This document shows positions 22,718 through 35,286 of a DNA stretch of 64,000 bases, one piece after another. The position numbers and the translations under genes are program-made. The DNA is taken from NCBI GenBank assembly GCA_036971715.1, contig JAVHJL010000006.1:2852001-2916000 (forward strand), read 5' to 3'. Each line of letters begins with the position of its first letter. Position 1 is the first letter of the stretch. This DNA is from Arthrobotrys musiformis (taxonomy: Eukaryota > Ascomycota > Orbiliomycetes > Orbiliales > Orbiliaceae). The notes beneath the pieces are model-generated. The model saw only the letters and a program-made list of their open reading frames with translations, was not told the origin of the DNA and ran no database searches.

Positions 22718-25700
22718 CTAGGGCTCCAAAATCAGTTAGTATAATACCCACTGGGTCCCATACCCAGACTTTACGAAGAGGGGGCCTTACTAGTCTCGCG
22801 GCTGTCATCTTCTATATTTTACCGAGACAGCTAGCTGCAGCATTAAAGGAATATATCTATCGACACAGCCTCTAGCCGTCGACATTTCCCTGCAGCACCA
22901 ATCACAAAAATGTTGGAATTCTCAAACAGGCATAACGTGGATACCCGTTGACCAATGAAACCCCACGGATCACTGCTCCCTCGCTAGATTGGAACCAACG
23001 CCATGACCTGATATCGTCGATTAATCTTCCCATTTCAAAACATCGAAAACACAGGAACTGGTCGCCAAAAAAAACCAAAAAAAATGTCTCATCCGATCTG
23101 CATACTAGACCTCTCCTCAGCTGTAAAGACGCCTCCGAAAAACGCCATGGCCGAAAGAATTGTTGGTGCCCGTGAGTCCGAATATCGGATTGCCTGACTA
23201 TTACTTTTAGCGTGGTTGGTAATGATGTCCGTCCGCCAATGAAATCTCAAGACGGACTGAAGAGAAGGCTTCAACCTCGGATCAAGTCGTGAGATTCGAA
23301 AAGAAAAGCAGGATTGCCCCATGCCAGAACCTGAGATGCCGTCTTAATAAACCCCGAGATATATACCCACTCTTTAGCGTGCGATATGGGAAATAGTTCA
23401 TAGATACCCGAGCCGTGCCGTGTGGAGATTAAATCGTTGGTATCGCTCGATTTCATCTTCAAAAATCCTCGCCTCGACAAGATCCGCCGCCAAGTATTCC
23501 TTCCAAGAAACGTCAAATTCGTGACCTAATAACTCGCGACATCGGATATGCAAAAGAATGAGGAAGATTCTTCGGCTCGCCTCACTTTTAACCGTTTACC
23601 GATCATGCCGCAATTATAATTCGCAAGGTGTGGCTTGGGACCCGGAGCTCAGCTCGATCGACACCTGCATATCAACATTCCAGCCTGAAATTTCTCACCT
23701 CAAGCAAACAAAAAATTATAATACTAGCCGCTCCCCCCCTTAGCAAACGTGCAAACACCGTTCCTTCTTAGCCTGAACGGGATAAAAAAGAAATAAATGG
23801 TCTGAAATCTGGATTTCGTTTTCTTTTTTTAAAAAAAGGCTTTGTTAACACGTTATTACTTGCAGCCTTGGGCTTGTGTCTCACCACAGAATCCTCGGGA
23901 CTGATGTCGCGGTCCGGTCTGAGACATTATAATATCAAGAATTTTATAGCGAAATCATTGGAATATTCTTCTTGGGCATTTTACAAGCTCTACACAAACT
24001 CTGTAACTGCAATTTGGTTTTGGAAACGCGGAATCAGCGTACTGTATGAAATCGAGGCTCGAGCTAGGACGAGGCCAATCAAGGCTATATGTCCACTTGC
24101 GTTCAAGGCAATCCACCCTCCTAAAAAAGCAAGATCTGTATAACCCGGTCTGTATCACCCAAGCCCAGCTACCAATCTACAAACCAAGCCTGTGTACCTG
24201 TGTGTGACCCACACCTGCATATATTAATGCAGCACTAGCTCCTCTCGATCGAGAATGCAACACGCCATGCAAGGTGTTTTTTCCAACAACGGTAAATTTA
24301 TAACCACGTTTTGACTGTGATTGACATTTCCGAAGCCTATTTGTACATGTCAGCGATGGCAATTGCATGATGGGGCAAACTCAGTGGGCGAAACAACTCG
24401 ATATGCATGTTCTAGATTCATGCTTCCTCGTTGTTTTAAAATTTCTGACAATGCCGTTTGAATAAATTACTTACCTCTTGTTTGTCCGTCCAGGAGAAAC
24501 CGGCGGGATTGAATATATACCTCGCCAGGCTGGGTAAATCGTACCAGTTGCGTGCTTTTCAATTGCTAGCAAATTGCTTGCGTATGAGCCTTCCCTATGT
24601 TGACCCTGCATCTGTGTGTTTAAGGGACCGAACAAATGGTGGCTGAAATGCGTATTGCTGGGATATAAACGCATGCACCTGCCGGATAATTCAGCCGATA
24701 TCTCCAGTATAGCAGGTGGGAACGGCGTGGAATTCCGCTTAAAACGCACAATCGAAAAAAAGCGGCCAGGGTTCGTCCGTATCCTGTCTCCTATCTGCGC
24801 CTCGAGGTATAACCTCCCGACAGCGCTTGAAGAAATAGTTATCACGAATACCTTCTTGCATCTTGATTGCTAATGGAAATCCGAATTTAACGTCATGCGA
24901 TGCATGCGTGGTGATCCTTAAGCTCCGGCTCATCTTTGGCCCGCATCCATGGATCAGAGCTCGGTTCAACGGGGCGATGTGGAGAGATCACTGGGCTGCC
25001 TCAGGGACCGCTTTGTCTCAGTTCCCTGGCTGCAGGCGCTTTGGCCGCTGTTGTATATGAGGTGCATCGCATGTGACATCTAGATGAAAGTATCTTCGTC
25101 GGAACCCACTATTTTTAATTTTTCCGGGTTTACGCTGTAATTGGTAGGCGAACGTTTTCGTAGACACCCTTTCGATGAGATTTTCAACGGCCGGCCTGAC
25201 CTATGACTTTTCAGAACCATCCCACGGCCAAGACTCCTCTTTCTTTTGAACCGTTGTGTCGGTACGTGGGAATGGTATATGGAATGCCAGCCCCTGTGAG
25301 CTCAGCGAATCGATATATTCTGTCCGTCGTTGACTCGACTGTCAGTACGGCCTCGCCACCCAATTTTTGAGACAATTGATCAATAGGCATCTATCGAAGA
25401 TATTAAAATTTATTTTCTTTTGCTCTACATGAAAAGCCTCAGTCGAGACTCCGTGTACCTGCCTTGCAGGTAATACCGGAAGAATGGAGAGAGAGAGGTA
25501 AAATTGGCTACTCATGCCGCACAATTTCCACATTGGAATCCCGACGCCGTATGCCTGAAAGTCGGGTTTTATATCCTAATTCTTCGGAGATTTCAATTGT
25601 TTTATTCCCCCAGAGGTCCAAGTTTGCCAGCTTGGTGGTTCCTCACCTGCATTCGAGCCTTGTCGCTGCTGGGATTCTAGGCGTGCAGTATATGCAGCCT

Positions 25701-26374
25701 CCCTGCAGTTATCCAGCCGCCACACTCCTTGCAAACGTGAGAGGCGACAGCCAATTCGTAGATTTTGAATAGCACGCACAGCCATCCGTAACCCAGCTCC
25801 TTTCCTAATGTTCGTGGCGATGATGTAGTCGGGAGCGTGCTTTAATATTTTTGCGTATCGATAACGTTCCCTCTGTGCTGTTGTCGCTGTTGGCACCCGG
25901 GTCAACCCCCACAATGACGGTTTTTCCCTCCAAAAATTCCCAGCACTATTTAAAGCTCCCCGGCCCCATCTTCTCCTTCTCTCCTTCTCCTTCTCTCATC
26001 ACCTCCCCCGCTTCGACTCACCCCCATTCTCGCAGACATAGCTTCCTCCATCTCCTCTATAATTATCATCAGCTTCTCCCAAACTTCATCGTCTCCTCCT
26101 CTTCTCTCTGCTCGTCGCTGTTTCTCTCTGCTCATCTTTGCTTCTCTCTTCGTTCTTCTTTGCTTCCGTCTGCTCATCTTCATTGGTCTCTTCCTAGTCC
26201 AGACACGTTTCTCTTCCATCAGTTTCTTGATCCTCTCGTCTCTGCTTTTTGGACCCTGGTCTCATTTTTGTCTCCTCTTCCATTGCTGCTTGTGTCTTTG
26301 GGCGTTCCGTTCTAAATATCTTTGTCGTGAAATTTCCCATCTCGCTATTCACACCTTTCCTCAAAGCCGACAAG

Positions 26375-27873
26375 ATGGTTGTTCGTATTGATGCTCGTCC
26401 TGATACCGTGATGGGACCTTTGAAGACCCCATTCACCGAGATGTTTAACATCAAACACCCCATCAGGTTCTATTTAACGTCCTTGCAACCTTTGACCTTC
26501 CAGGATTACTAAACAGCTTTGTGTCTAGTCTTGCGGGTATGAACATTGCGGCTGGGCCAAGACTCGGAGCTGCAGTCATCGAGGCCGGAGGGTTCGCATG
26601 CCTGGGAGGCAACGGCTATGCCAAGTCCCAAGAGTATGATACTCTTTCGTACGCTGATTTCTACAATGAATTCATGGCACATCAAAGTAAGCTTCCTACA
26701 GGTCATTTTTACTCGGTATTGAATGGAATACTAACCTAGTCATGTGTTCCATAGCCCCAGAGAAGGTCAGAACGCAGATCCGAGAACTCAAGGCCTTCCT
26801 CAAGAACCCGGTCGACGCCCCATTCGGCGTCGATATCTTGCTCCCACAGATCGGCGGCGGGGCAAGAAAGACCAACTATGACTACACGTCTGGGAGGTCC
26901 GAGGAGATCATCGATGTCGTTATCGAAGAGGGTGCCAAGCTCTTCGTCAGTGCCCTCGGCGCACCACCTGCTCACATTGTGGATAAGCTCCACAGGGCGG
27001 GTATCATTGTTGGATGCAATATCGGACATCCAAAGCATGTAGCCAAGGTGTTGGATGCCGGATGTGACTTGATTGTCGCAACTGTAAGTGAACAAACAAA
27101 ATCCTATCCATAATTCGTGTGGAGTTTGAAAGGTGCTAATTCATGTCGGTCGTTTGTAGGGCGGTGAGGGTGGCGGCCACGGCAGTGACGTAGCCACGAT
27201 GATTTTAATGTAAGTTTAATATTTTTCTTGACTCCTTTGGAGAGTTTGTTTGCTAATATACGAATTAGCCCGATGGTGCTTGAGGCTTGTCGAGGCAGGG
27301 TCTCAAAGTTTACTGGGCGTCCTATTGTCGTCTTGGCGGCGGGCGGCATTTATAACTCGATGGGTGTGGCTGCCTCGTTGGCGATGGGAGCGGACGGAGT
27401 CTGGTGCGGCACCAAATTTGTCGCTGCTACCGAGTCCGGGGCCAGTGATGGCCATCAAAGGGATCTCCTCGATACCGATGTCTCTGGTACGACCAAGACG
27501 ATCATCTACACTGTAAGTCAGAATCGGAATTCGAAAAACTTTGCCGGAAAATTTGAGTAACTAACAAGCGTGGCAGGGTCGTCCAATGCGTGTGAAGAAC
27601 CACGCTTTGATCGAGGAGTGGCATAGGCATCCGGAGAAGATCCAGGAGTTGGCATCTGCGGGGCACATTCCAGTTCTCCACGAGATTACTAGACTCGAAA
27701 AGGAAGGTAAAGACTTTCCTCCGGAGCACGAAGCGGGTGTGCGCTGTGTAATGCTGGGACAGGCTGCTGGGGCAATCAACGAGATTCTGCCAGCGAAGGA
27801 GATTATTGATGAGATGGTGGATGGGGCAGTGGCGCTTCTCAAGCGCACGGAACGTCTTCGCAGCAAGCTATAA
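26375..27873 (+). CDS. Nitronate monooxygenase (2-nitropropane dioxygenase family)
   Basis: Six exons, 26375-26466, 26529-26686, 26755-27083, 27160-27209, 27269-27512 and 27577-27873, encode 389 residues; all introns are short and in phase. The fold is the FMN-binding TIM barrel of nitronate monooxygenases. Landmarks are HPISLAGMNIAAG at the start, the internal NIGHPKHVAKVLDAGCDLIVATGGEGGGH box with the His expected as catalytic base, and AAGGIYNSMGVAASLAMGADGVWCGTKF near the phosphate-binding end. The family oxidises alkyl nitronates to carbonyl compounds and nitrite, protecting against nitro toxins. No targeting signal is visible, so the enzyme is probably cytosolic. The upstream leader is strongly pyrimidine-rich. 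Confidence 0.93.
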
Positions 27874-30513
27874 GCTGCTGCGTCGACGTGGTGTATAGTG
27901 CTAGGAAAGAAAGGGGGCGTTTTTACTTTTATATATATGTTTCATGCAACTGTTTTTGCGCGGGGGGCGTTCTGGAACTGCGGCAGTATCGTATTCTGGC
28001 GTTTCCGGTTTCTTCGTTTTGTTTTCAAAATTTTATATTGTTTTCGGCGGGGTTGAACCTTTAACTTTGTGGTTGTTAATTGTAGATACTGGTAGGTGGG
28101 GATAATGTCTAGACTTTTGAGGGGATAATCAATTATTAAGGGCTTGACTTTGCTTACTTCATGGTACATTCCCGCTGTTTTCTATTGCTTCCGAAGATAA
28201 AACTATGATAATGCTCTTAGCATATACGAATATGCGATTTGAATAATTCGTGCGCAATTACGTACTTGAGGCATTGCAATCCCCGTTGATACCGCGTAAC
28301 GAGTAGGGATTGGTGGTATCAAACGAAGTGAAGTTTTCCTTTGTTAAGCGGTGACCTCCATGGCGCGGCAGTAGTAGTCGACGGAATTGCAATGAAGCAT
28401 ATAGTGAGAATGTGGAGATATGTCCACGCACGGACCATCATGGAGTGGTCTCTCACGTGAGGGAATGTTTCAGAAAAGGCTCGGAAACGTTCGAAACAAT
28501 GGAGGGAAATTGAAAGGGGTCCCAGGTTTGCATATTCTTCCTGAGCCAAGGTGCCCCTTGGTGCAAAGACATTATCCAAGGGCCTCGAGCTTGGAAGGCT
28601 CGTTGGCCGTTCTGTTCCCCGACGTGCATATGCATGACGTGGGTTGTTGTTTCATAAGAGAGGGTATACATATCTATATATTGATACTGTTAGCTTCCGT
28701 GAGATAAGAGTATGGGCTGTTTAATGACGTACCTCTCCTACAGTCTCGTATTAAACGCCTCCATACTGAGTGCCTCTCTCCTTTATATAAGATTATAATT
28801 TGTAAAGAGGTTTCATTGAGCGTTGGGATCGTTCAGAGTGCCGCCGACCGAGATAAATCATCGTGAGGTCCTTTGATCTGATGCATTTCTCTAAAATGAT
28901 CAAAGTGATATGTTCGTTGAGGAGATAAGTAGATGGGGTACTCCGAGGCATGTTCCCATCTTCTTACGATCGGTGTGTGACCGATGCTCGTGACGAAGAT
29001 GTAGACGTATTTTAGGGATCATATGCAGGTCTAAGCCGGTGTCGGCGGTTAGAATGTCGTTGTATGTGCACGAGATTCGTCTCCCTTAGGTTCGCCATCT
29101 TGGCTTGAAGGGAGGATGAAGGTCATACACTTGGTATGTATTGATCTTACCCATAATATTTATACTCTTAGGTCTCTAGAAAGCCGTTGGCTTGGACCCA
29201 CCGCCGGGCTAGCCATTGACGGGGGCTTGGGAGAAGACTAGGAATTTTGGTGATGAAATTTCAAATTGAGGAGGTGGTTATTAGAGGGGAGATTTGATAG
29301 AGGAGAGGGTAGAGAAGAAGAGAAGAAGAGAAGGAAGGAAATTCTAAAGGGGAATGGGGCCATTTATATATGAGAGGGAATATTTACGGACGTTTTTCAT
29401 AGTCGGGCCTGAAACGTCAGCAGAGCGTAAATGGTGTGATACGTTGTCCGTAACGTCAAAAAGGGATCGTTTATATTTTTAGTCGGCGCGGCGACAAGGC
29501 TAATTTGCTGCGTGCTATGAGCCCTTTTCCCATGCAAAGGTGGTGAATACTTCCAGTAAGTGAAAAGTTTGCCATCATTTCTCCATTTACTGGAATTACC
29601 TAGCTAGGTATGTATAGTAATATGTTGGCAACGTTGGTAGAATCAGAATATTCTTCATTGATGGGCTCTGAGCGTCTGGATGCCCTTGGACATTGGACAC
29701 TGTGATGGGAGTCTCGTGTGGTTAGGTAGGGTTAGGCTCACCCTGATATATCTAATCATATCGAATATACCTATATAAGGTAACAGAGTATTGTAAAAGA
29801 GAATTTATTGGGGCAAAGCATTGAAAACTGGCTGTAGTCGTCGCAAACTGATACGTAGCGAACATTGCATCTGTCGTTCCATGCTGGGATTCATGAGGCC
29901 TCTTTGCCTTCCCTTGGCTACTGCCATACTATATATATATATATATATATATTGATATTGCATGAATCTGCCTTCTTTCCATTTAAATGTTTAGGTTTGT
30001 ATATGTCTGGGTTCGTTGGCGTGGAACGAAACTAGTTCTCAAGTAGTTTTCGAAATTTCGTTGTGTTTAAAGTGTACATGTATATACTATTGTCGAATGA
30101 GAACAGTTTGGTTATGAGACTGGAATGTGATTAAGTTCAAGAAGACTTTTCCCCACAAAGTTGAAAGATATAAGGGGTACCCTCTGTCTAGATCTGGAAC
30201 TTTCTAGGAATTATAGCGAAAGCTAGGAGGGTCTCTAGTCTGGGGGCTACGGCCTCGTACTTTCTAGAATCATTGTTTCTGCGTTGAGCTGTTGCATCGC
30301 CCAAAACGACTAGCCGCGGTTACACAGCGCCAAACCCAATCGGGCCGCGCAAATCCCTGCCAAAATTTCTCAAAGCGAAAAAAAGTCGAAACCTTTCGCG
30401 ACAACCGTTTTTCTTCCTTGCTTCCAAAGCTATCTCCATCGATATACCTCCCAACTTCGATACCCCACAAGAGCCACCCGCTGCGCACCGGATATCGACG
30501 ATACCGCCAAAAG
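27874..30513. other. Intergenic region between NMO and UTP18
   Basis: About 2.6 kb with no supported gene. It holds the NMO 3' UTR, a purine-rich GAGAAGAAGAG stretch (about 29300-29340), an (AT)n microsatellite at about 29930-29952 and the UTP18 promoter. Short frames (for example 28319-28579 on the minus strand) show no coding features. Confidence 0.5.
29930..29952. repeat. (AT)n microsatellite
   Basis: About eleven uninterrupted AT units in intergenic DNA. Confidence 0.85.
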
Positions 30514-32284
30514 ATGGAGGTCGAACCTACCGCCGACTCACGGCCGCAGAAGCCAGCTCCCACCCGGCTGAAAGATTCTGCGGAAGAAGAGCTCGAGAAG
30601 CTGGTCTTTGGCGATCTCGCTGGGTTCCAGGCCGGACTCTACGCCGACAGAGACGAATACTCGTCCGAAGACGAGAATGAAGTTCGATTGAACCTCAGCA
30701 AGTCCTTGGGAGAGGTGGATCAATTGGATGACGACCAGGTATTTTGGATTCGCAAGCTGGAGTGCTGCCGTATCACGAGTTAAATAATACTGACACCCCC
30801 TCTCAAGCTCTTCTTTGTAGACTCCGGAGCTACACAGCCAACAGACCTCATCCATACCCCTACCACCGACTTGGCCCGTACCGGGGATTCGGACTCTGAA
30901 GCGGACTTGAATAGGCCGGCATGGGAAGACAGCGACGACGAACGCCTCACAATCTCCCTCTCCGCAAACCCTCGTCTTCGTAAACTCCGCACTACAGAGC
31001 TCGACGACGTAATCACAGGCACAGAATACACAAAAAGACTACGACTCCAATACGAGAGAATAAACCCAGTCCCATCCTGGTCCCTCCCATCCAAGGACAC
31101 AGAAAGACCCAAGAAATCCCGAAGAACATCCTCACCAGACGCTTCCTCCGAGTCCGAAGACGAAGTAATGGACGTCGACCTCCCCACGAACAATTCCCTA
31201 TCCGCCCTCCTCCAATCTTCCGCAACTTACACAAAACGCTCCAAAAACGGGAAACTACCCCCAGAATCCCTCGACATCTCCCGTCTCCGTGACGCAAACT
31301 ACCTCGCCCCCTCCCACTCCGGAATTCAATCCCTCAGCTTCCACACCACTCACCCATTACTCCTCTCCGCAGGCTTCGACCACGTCCTCCGTCTCTACCA
31401 TATCGACAAGAAAACAAATCCCCCAGCAACAAGTCTCTACATCCAAGGAACACCAATCCACACTGCCGCCTTCCACCCAGACGGCAAAAGGGTATTCGCA
31501 TCCGGAAGAAGACGATACTTCCACATCTGGGATCTCGAAAGCGGAAAGATCGAAAAGATCACAAGAGTCTACGGGAACCAAGAACACCAGAAGTCCATGG
31601 AGAAATTTAAACTCTCGCCCTGTGGGAGGTTTATGGCATTATGCGGTGCTCACGGGTATATCAACGTCTTGGACGCCAAAACGGGCCAATGGGTTGATTC
31701 CGTCGTTGTCGAGGGAGTTGTGGCGGACATCACCTGGAGTATCGGTGGTAAAAGGCTGTTAGTGGCGAATAAGGCTGGAGAAGTGTGGGAATGGGATAGT
31801 GCTGAAAGGAGAATCGAAAGCAGATGGAATGATGAAGGCGGAAACGGTTTAACTACTATATCATTGGGTGGTAACGATAGATGGTGCGCTGTTGGCAGTG
31901 CTAGCGGTGTGGTGAATATTTACGATAGGAAGGAGAAGGTGGTGGTGGAAGGACACCCGACACCGAAACGAGCACTCGGTAACTTGGTAACGGCAATCAA
32001 TGTGCTTGAGTTTTCGGACGATGGGCAGTTGCTGTGTATTGGAAGTAAGGAGAAGCGGGATGCTCTGAGACTAGGTACGTTTAATCTGACGGAATATTCT
32101 CTTTGAATGCTTGATTACTAACGTTCAGATAGTCCATTTGCCAACATGTACCGTCTACAAGAACTGGCCGACGGGTTCAACGCCGGTGGGGAATATCAAT
32201 TGTGCTGGATTTGCCGGCGGTTCATCCGGATTATTCGCATTTGGCAACCAGCAGGGTAAGATAAGGCTATGGGAAATACGGTAG
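30514..32284 (+). CDS. UTP18: UTP18, WD40 subunit of the small-subunit processome
   Basis: Three exons, 30514-30738, 30808-32074 and 32133-32284, encode 547 residues. In the last intron I used the second AG (32132), because only that keeps the frame into VHLPTCTVYKNWPT and the final WD repeat. The N-terminus is acidic with a DDQLFFVDSG box. The segment RLRLQYERINPVPSW and the WD40 propeller beginning at HSGIQSLSFHTTHPLLLSAGFDHVLRLYHID are typical of Utp18. The protein ends with GLFAFGNQQGKIRLWEIR, the closing blade. Utp18 is part of the UTP-B complex, which binds U3 snoRNA-containing pre-ribosomes in the nucleolus for 18S rRNA maturation. It is convergent with DRN1, whose stop lies only 150 bases away. 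Confidence 0.95.
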
Positions 32285-32434
32285 TTGTGATGCCATTCCA
32301 AATACCGTTCTGTATAAGTATAGTGTACAATATATAGCAGCTCATATAATACATTTCCTGGGTATATATCAACCCTTCCATACCGTTAAATTCATCAAAC
32401 AGGAGCCTTTTCGCGTAAACCCTTGGTGGATTGA

Positions 32435-34124
32435 CTAATCGTCGAGACTAAAATCGAACTCCTTAAACGCCGACTTAAATGCTTCGGCATCCTTAATTTC
32501 ATCATCCACCTCCTGCGCGCAGTCTTTCCAGTTCACTCTATCCTCCAGACCAAACACTTTCCCTAAAACTTTCCTTCCGAATTGTAAATCGAACCTCGTT
32601 CTATCCTTCAGCTTCATCAATAAAGCTTGTTCCCCATCCGCTTCATTGCTCTTGATCCAAACTCTGAAGAAATCGCCTTCCTCCTTTTCATCAGCCTCTC
32701 GCTCCTCAATTCCTTCAATGGCGGCTTCCTCTTTCGCCAGTTCTTCAAACGTCTCTTTGACTCTCTTGATAAACGCTTTTCCAACCGGTACAGCCTGCCA
32801 ATGCGGGTGCACTCCCATCCTCCTCACGACTTCAAAAGTGACCATTCCGCACCCAAAACTTCCATACATCTTCCCGAGTGCTAATCTATACTTTTCCATC
32901 TCTCCCACCGTATCTTGCAGTGTTTCAGGATCTTGTATGCCTTGCAGCGTCGGCGTATGTTCGAACGGAATAATCAGTACATGCCCTGGAAACGACACCT
33001 CCGCATTTACTAGATTCGTTGTAAGAGGACCCTTCGCGGTGGTGAGGTATGCCGCCGAACCGATTGATGTTATTAAGTGTTTTTGAATGTTTGGATTAGA
33101 AAGGCAGAAGAAGCACGATTCTGGACCCGGCGGTGGTGGTTTATCGTAACGCTGTCGTTTATTGCGATGGCCATGGTGATGATGATCGTTAGATTGGTCG
33201 CCCCAGAAGAAATTCGCCTGTTGCTGCGGTGGTGGTCGTTTTTGATAAGGTATGTAGGGGGAAGATGTGCAATTTGGCGGAACGGTGGTGGAAGGAGTGG
33301 AGATGTCGAGTTTGAAGGCGTATATCCACTATCATACCTGTTAGTCCTGCAAAACTTAATTGTCTAAGGTATGTGATTGGGTGTATTACCTTCGCCTTCG
33401 CTTCATTTCCATAATCAGCCAGTGCAATGAACCGTGTCACAAGCCCACTAGCATCCTGACCGTCCTTTTCCCTAACTTCATTCTTATACGGCTCACGTTC
33501 GTAGAACCCCCCACCTCCCGATACAAAGTGATAACGCGGCCGTAACGTCTGCACGAGCCTTTGCACCGCTTTATTCCCTCCCTTCTGCACCTCCTGCGTT
33601 TCCGAAGACATCACCACCTTCGATCCAGTAGCCACGCCATCCGGCCACTCCCCCGTCACCAAAATATCCGCAAAGTTCGCCCCTCTGAGCGCACTAGCAT
33701 CCTGCTCGCTATAAAACGGGAACTTCTGCTCCTTCGAAGCTCCGGTCAACGTAGCATCCAACCTCCCGCCCAAAGTCACAATCTTAACCCCATCGGACGT
33801 CGTAAACGTCGATCGTTTCCCAAGGAAGAATAGATTCTCGCAGACTTCTCCGGCGTTGTTGTCGATTTTGTCTTGTATCGGGTCCGGGAAGGGGTATGTT
33901 CCCAATGTGAAGTATACGGGGAAGGGGACTTTGATGCCGCCGCCGATGAGGGAGGATATGCTCGATATCGAGTCTTCGGAGAGGGATTCCGGCGATGGGA
34001 AGAGGTTTCCGAGGACGATGGCGAATGAGAAGGTGTTTTTTTGGCTGAGGGTGGATAGTTTGGAGAAGATGGCGGGGAAGGCGCCGGAAGGGTTCCCGAC
34101 TACTATGACGCTGTGCGAAGTCAT
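32435..34124 (-). CDS. DRN1: DRN1/Cwf19-like protein (CwfJ domain)
   Basis: Two exons, 34124-33390 and 33328-32435, encode 542 residues. The first half (VIVVGNPSGAFPAIFSKL...AIVLGNLFP...TLGGRLD) is the metallophosphatase-like domain of CWF19L1/Drn1. The second half holds the CwfJ C-terminal domains 1 and 2: ESCFFCLSNPNIQKHLITSIG, then PGHVLIIPFEHTP with the HIT-like histidine region, then GVHPHWQAVPV. Between them lies a Pro/His-rich linker with a HHHHGHRNKR patch. Drn1 and its relatives associate with the intron-lariat debranching enzyme Dbr1 and late spliceosomes in the nucleus. The acceptor at 33329 was chosen over an upstream AG because it alone continues the frame with WIYAFKLD. Confidence 0.92.
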
Positions 34125-34949
34125 CGTTAACTACAAGTTTGATGTTTCGTGATGAAGTTGAGGTTGAAGATCGTAGCGAGAGCTAGCGTCGCGAAAGCTT
34201 GCGACCATGCTTTTGCGACGTGTGTTAACGCCGACCTAGCTGTCGGAGATAAGAGTGAGCACCAAAATGCAACGTAGATAGTCGTCGAGAATGTGTTGTG
34301 CCGTTCGTTGTCTGATTCACAACAATTATATCATAAAATGCTCACGGTCGCAAGTTTTGATGTCGAAAGTTATCATGTGACTCGGTTTTCATCACCGTGC
34401 TGTGGTGCCAAATCTCCAACGGAAGGGTATATATTGCGCAAGTGGGGTTATGTCTGTAAGAACTGAGAGATGGCCGAGTTGGTTGGTAACAATCAATTTG
34501 GATTCAACTCGACCTAAAACCGCGTCAGAATGGTGGTGATCGGGGAATGCATCCAGTGTACCATTTCGAGTCCCAAACATACCTCAAAGTTCTTTTTTTG
34601 TATTTTTTTGGGCATTTTTTTGGATGTGATCATCGTTCGAATGCCGAGCACGTTGGGAATGGCCCTATAAACCACACACCAACTGAGAGGCGATAAGGGG
34701 ATCTCTACCCAATCATTTACCTAGGTATATACTTCAAGTATATATATATATCTCATACTCCTGTAGACTTGCAACAGTAGGTGCCTACGGCACCACTGAA
34801 ACCCGACTGCCCAACCTTCATTAATTATTAGTAGCTACATAAGCCAGAACGTAACTACCTAAATAGATATCAGCCATTCAAGGCTTAAATTCAAGCCTAC
34901 ATCCCAGCAAACATATATACATTTTATTCTACATTCCAACATTGCAACT

Positions 34950-35160
34950 CACCTACCAGCCTACCTACTAACCAGCCTACCTACTAACTGTCCTACCTAC
35001 TAGCCCACTAACCAGCCAGCCTACCAACCAACCTACCTACTAACCAGCCTACCTACCTACTAGCTTACCTACCAGCCTACTTACTGGTTTGCTTAAACTT
35101 CCACCCTACCAACCTACCTACCGGCCTATACTTATATACAAGCCTACCTAAATACCTACT
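34950..35160. repeat. CTAC-rich degenerate minisatellite
   Basis: About 200 bases made largely of CCTACCTACTAACCAGC-like units and shorter CTAC steps, with increasing decay toward the 3' end. It resembles slippage-driven expansion of a tetranucleotide, not a telomeric TTAGGG array. Confidence 0.8.
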
Positions 35161-35231
35161 TATCACCCTAATAAATTAAAAGCTATTCAAAACATAAAAC
35201 CTTCTAGAAAAAACAACACATTTTAGTACCT

Positions 35232-35286
35232 ATCCCCCCCTGGGGGGATTTACCTAAGTACATAAAGACCCCGACTTACAGTCGGG
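35232..35286. repeat. Two adjacent perfect inverted repeats
   Basis: The first is ATCCCCCC, then CT, then GGGGGGAT (35232-35249): an 8-bp stem with a 2-base loop. The second is CCCGACT, then TAC, then AGTCGGG (35270-35286): a 7-bp stem with a 3-base loop. They are 20 bases apart in otherwise AT-rich DNA. Confidence 0.7.

Larger units (their letters stand above)
21086..26374. other. Gene-poor tract next to the NLR
   Basis: About 5.3 kb without a gene I can support. It contains a 31-G run (22501-22531), copy B of the 33-base element, and many short frames with no family features. A plus-strand stretch open from about 21205 to 21499 has no start codon but somewhat protein-like composition (DELAKPLTRELSGDLEANLEEDLLLF). 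The last 450 bases before 26375 are strongly C/T-rich and are probably the promoter and leader of the nitronate monooxygenase gene. Confidence 0.5.

Noticed and set aside
23089..23516. Overlapping minus-strand frames in the gene-poor tract
   Set aside because: No start context, no recognisable domain and no in-phase splice that links them.
34461..34590. tRNA-like stretch (GATGGCCGAGTTGGTT D-arm and TTCGAGTCCC T-loop)
   Set aside because: The D-arm and T-loop look right for a Leu/Ser tRNA, but the T-stem and acceptor stem do not pair and no anticodon arm forms. At most it is a decayed tRNA.
34950..35160. Interstitial telomere array
   Set aside because: The units are CTAC/CCTA steps with irregular spacing, not TTAGGG/CCCTAA repeats.
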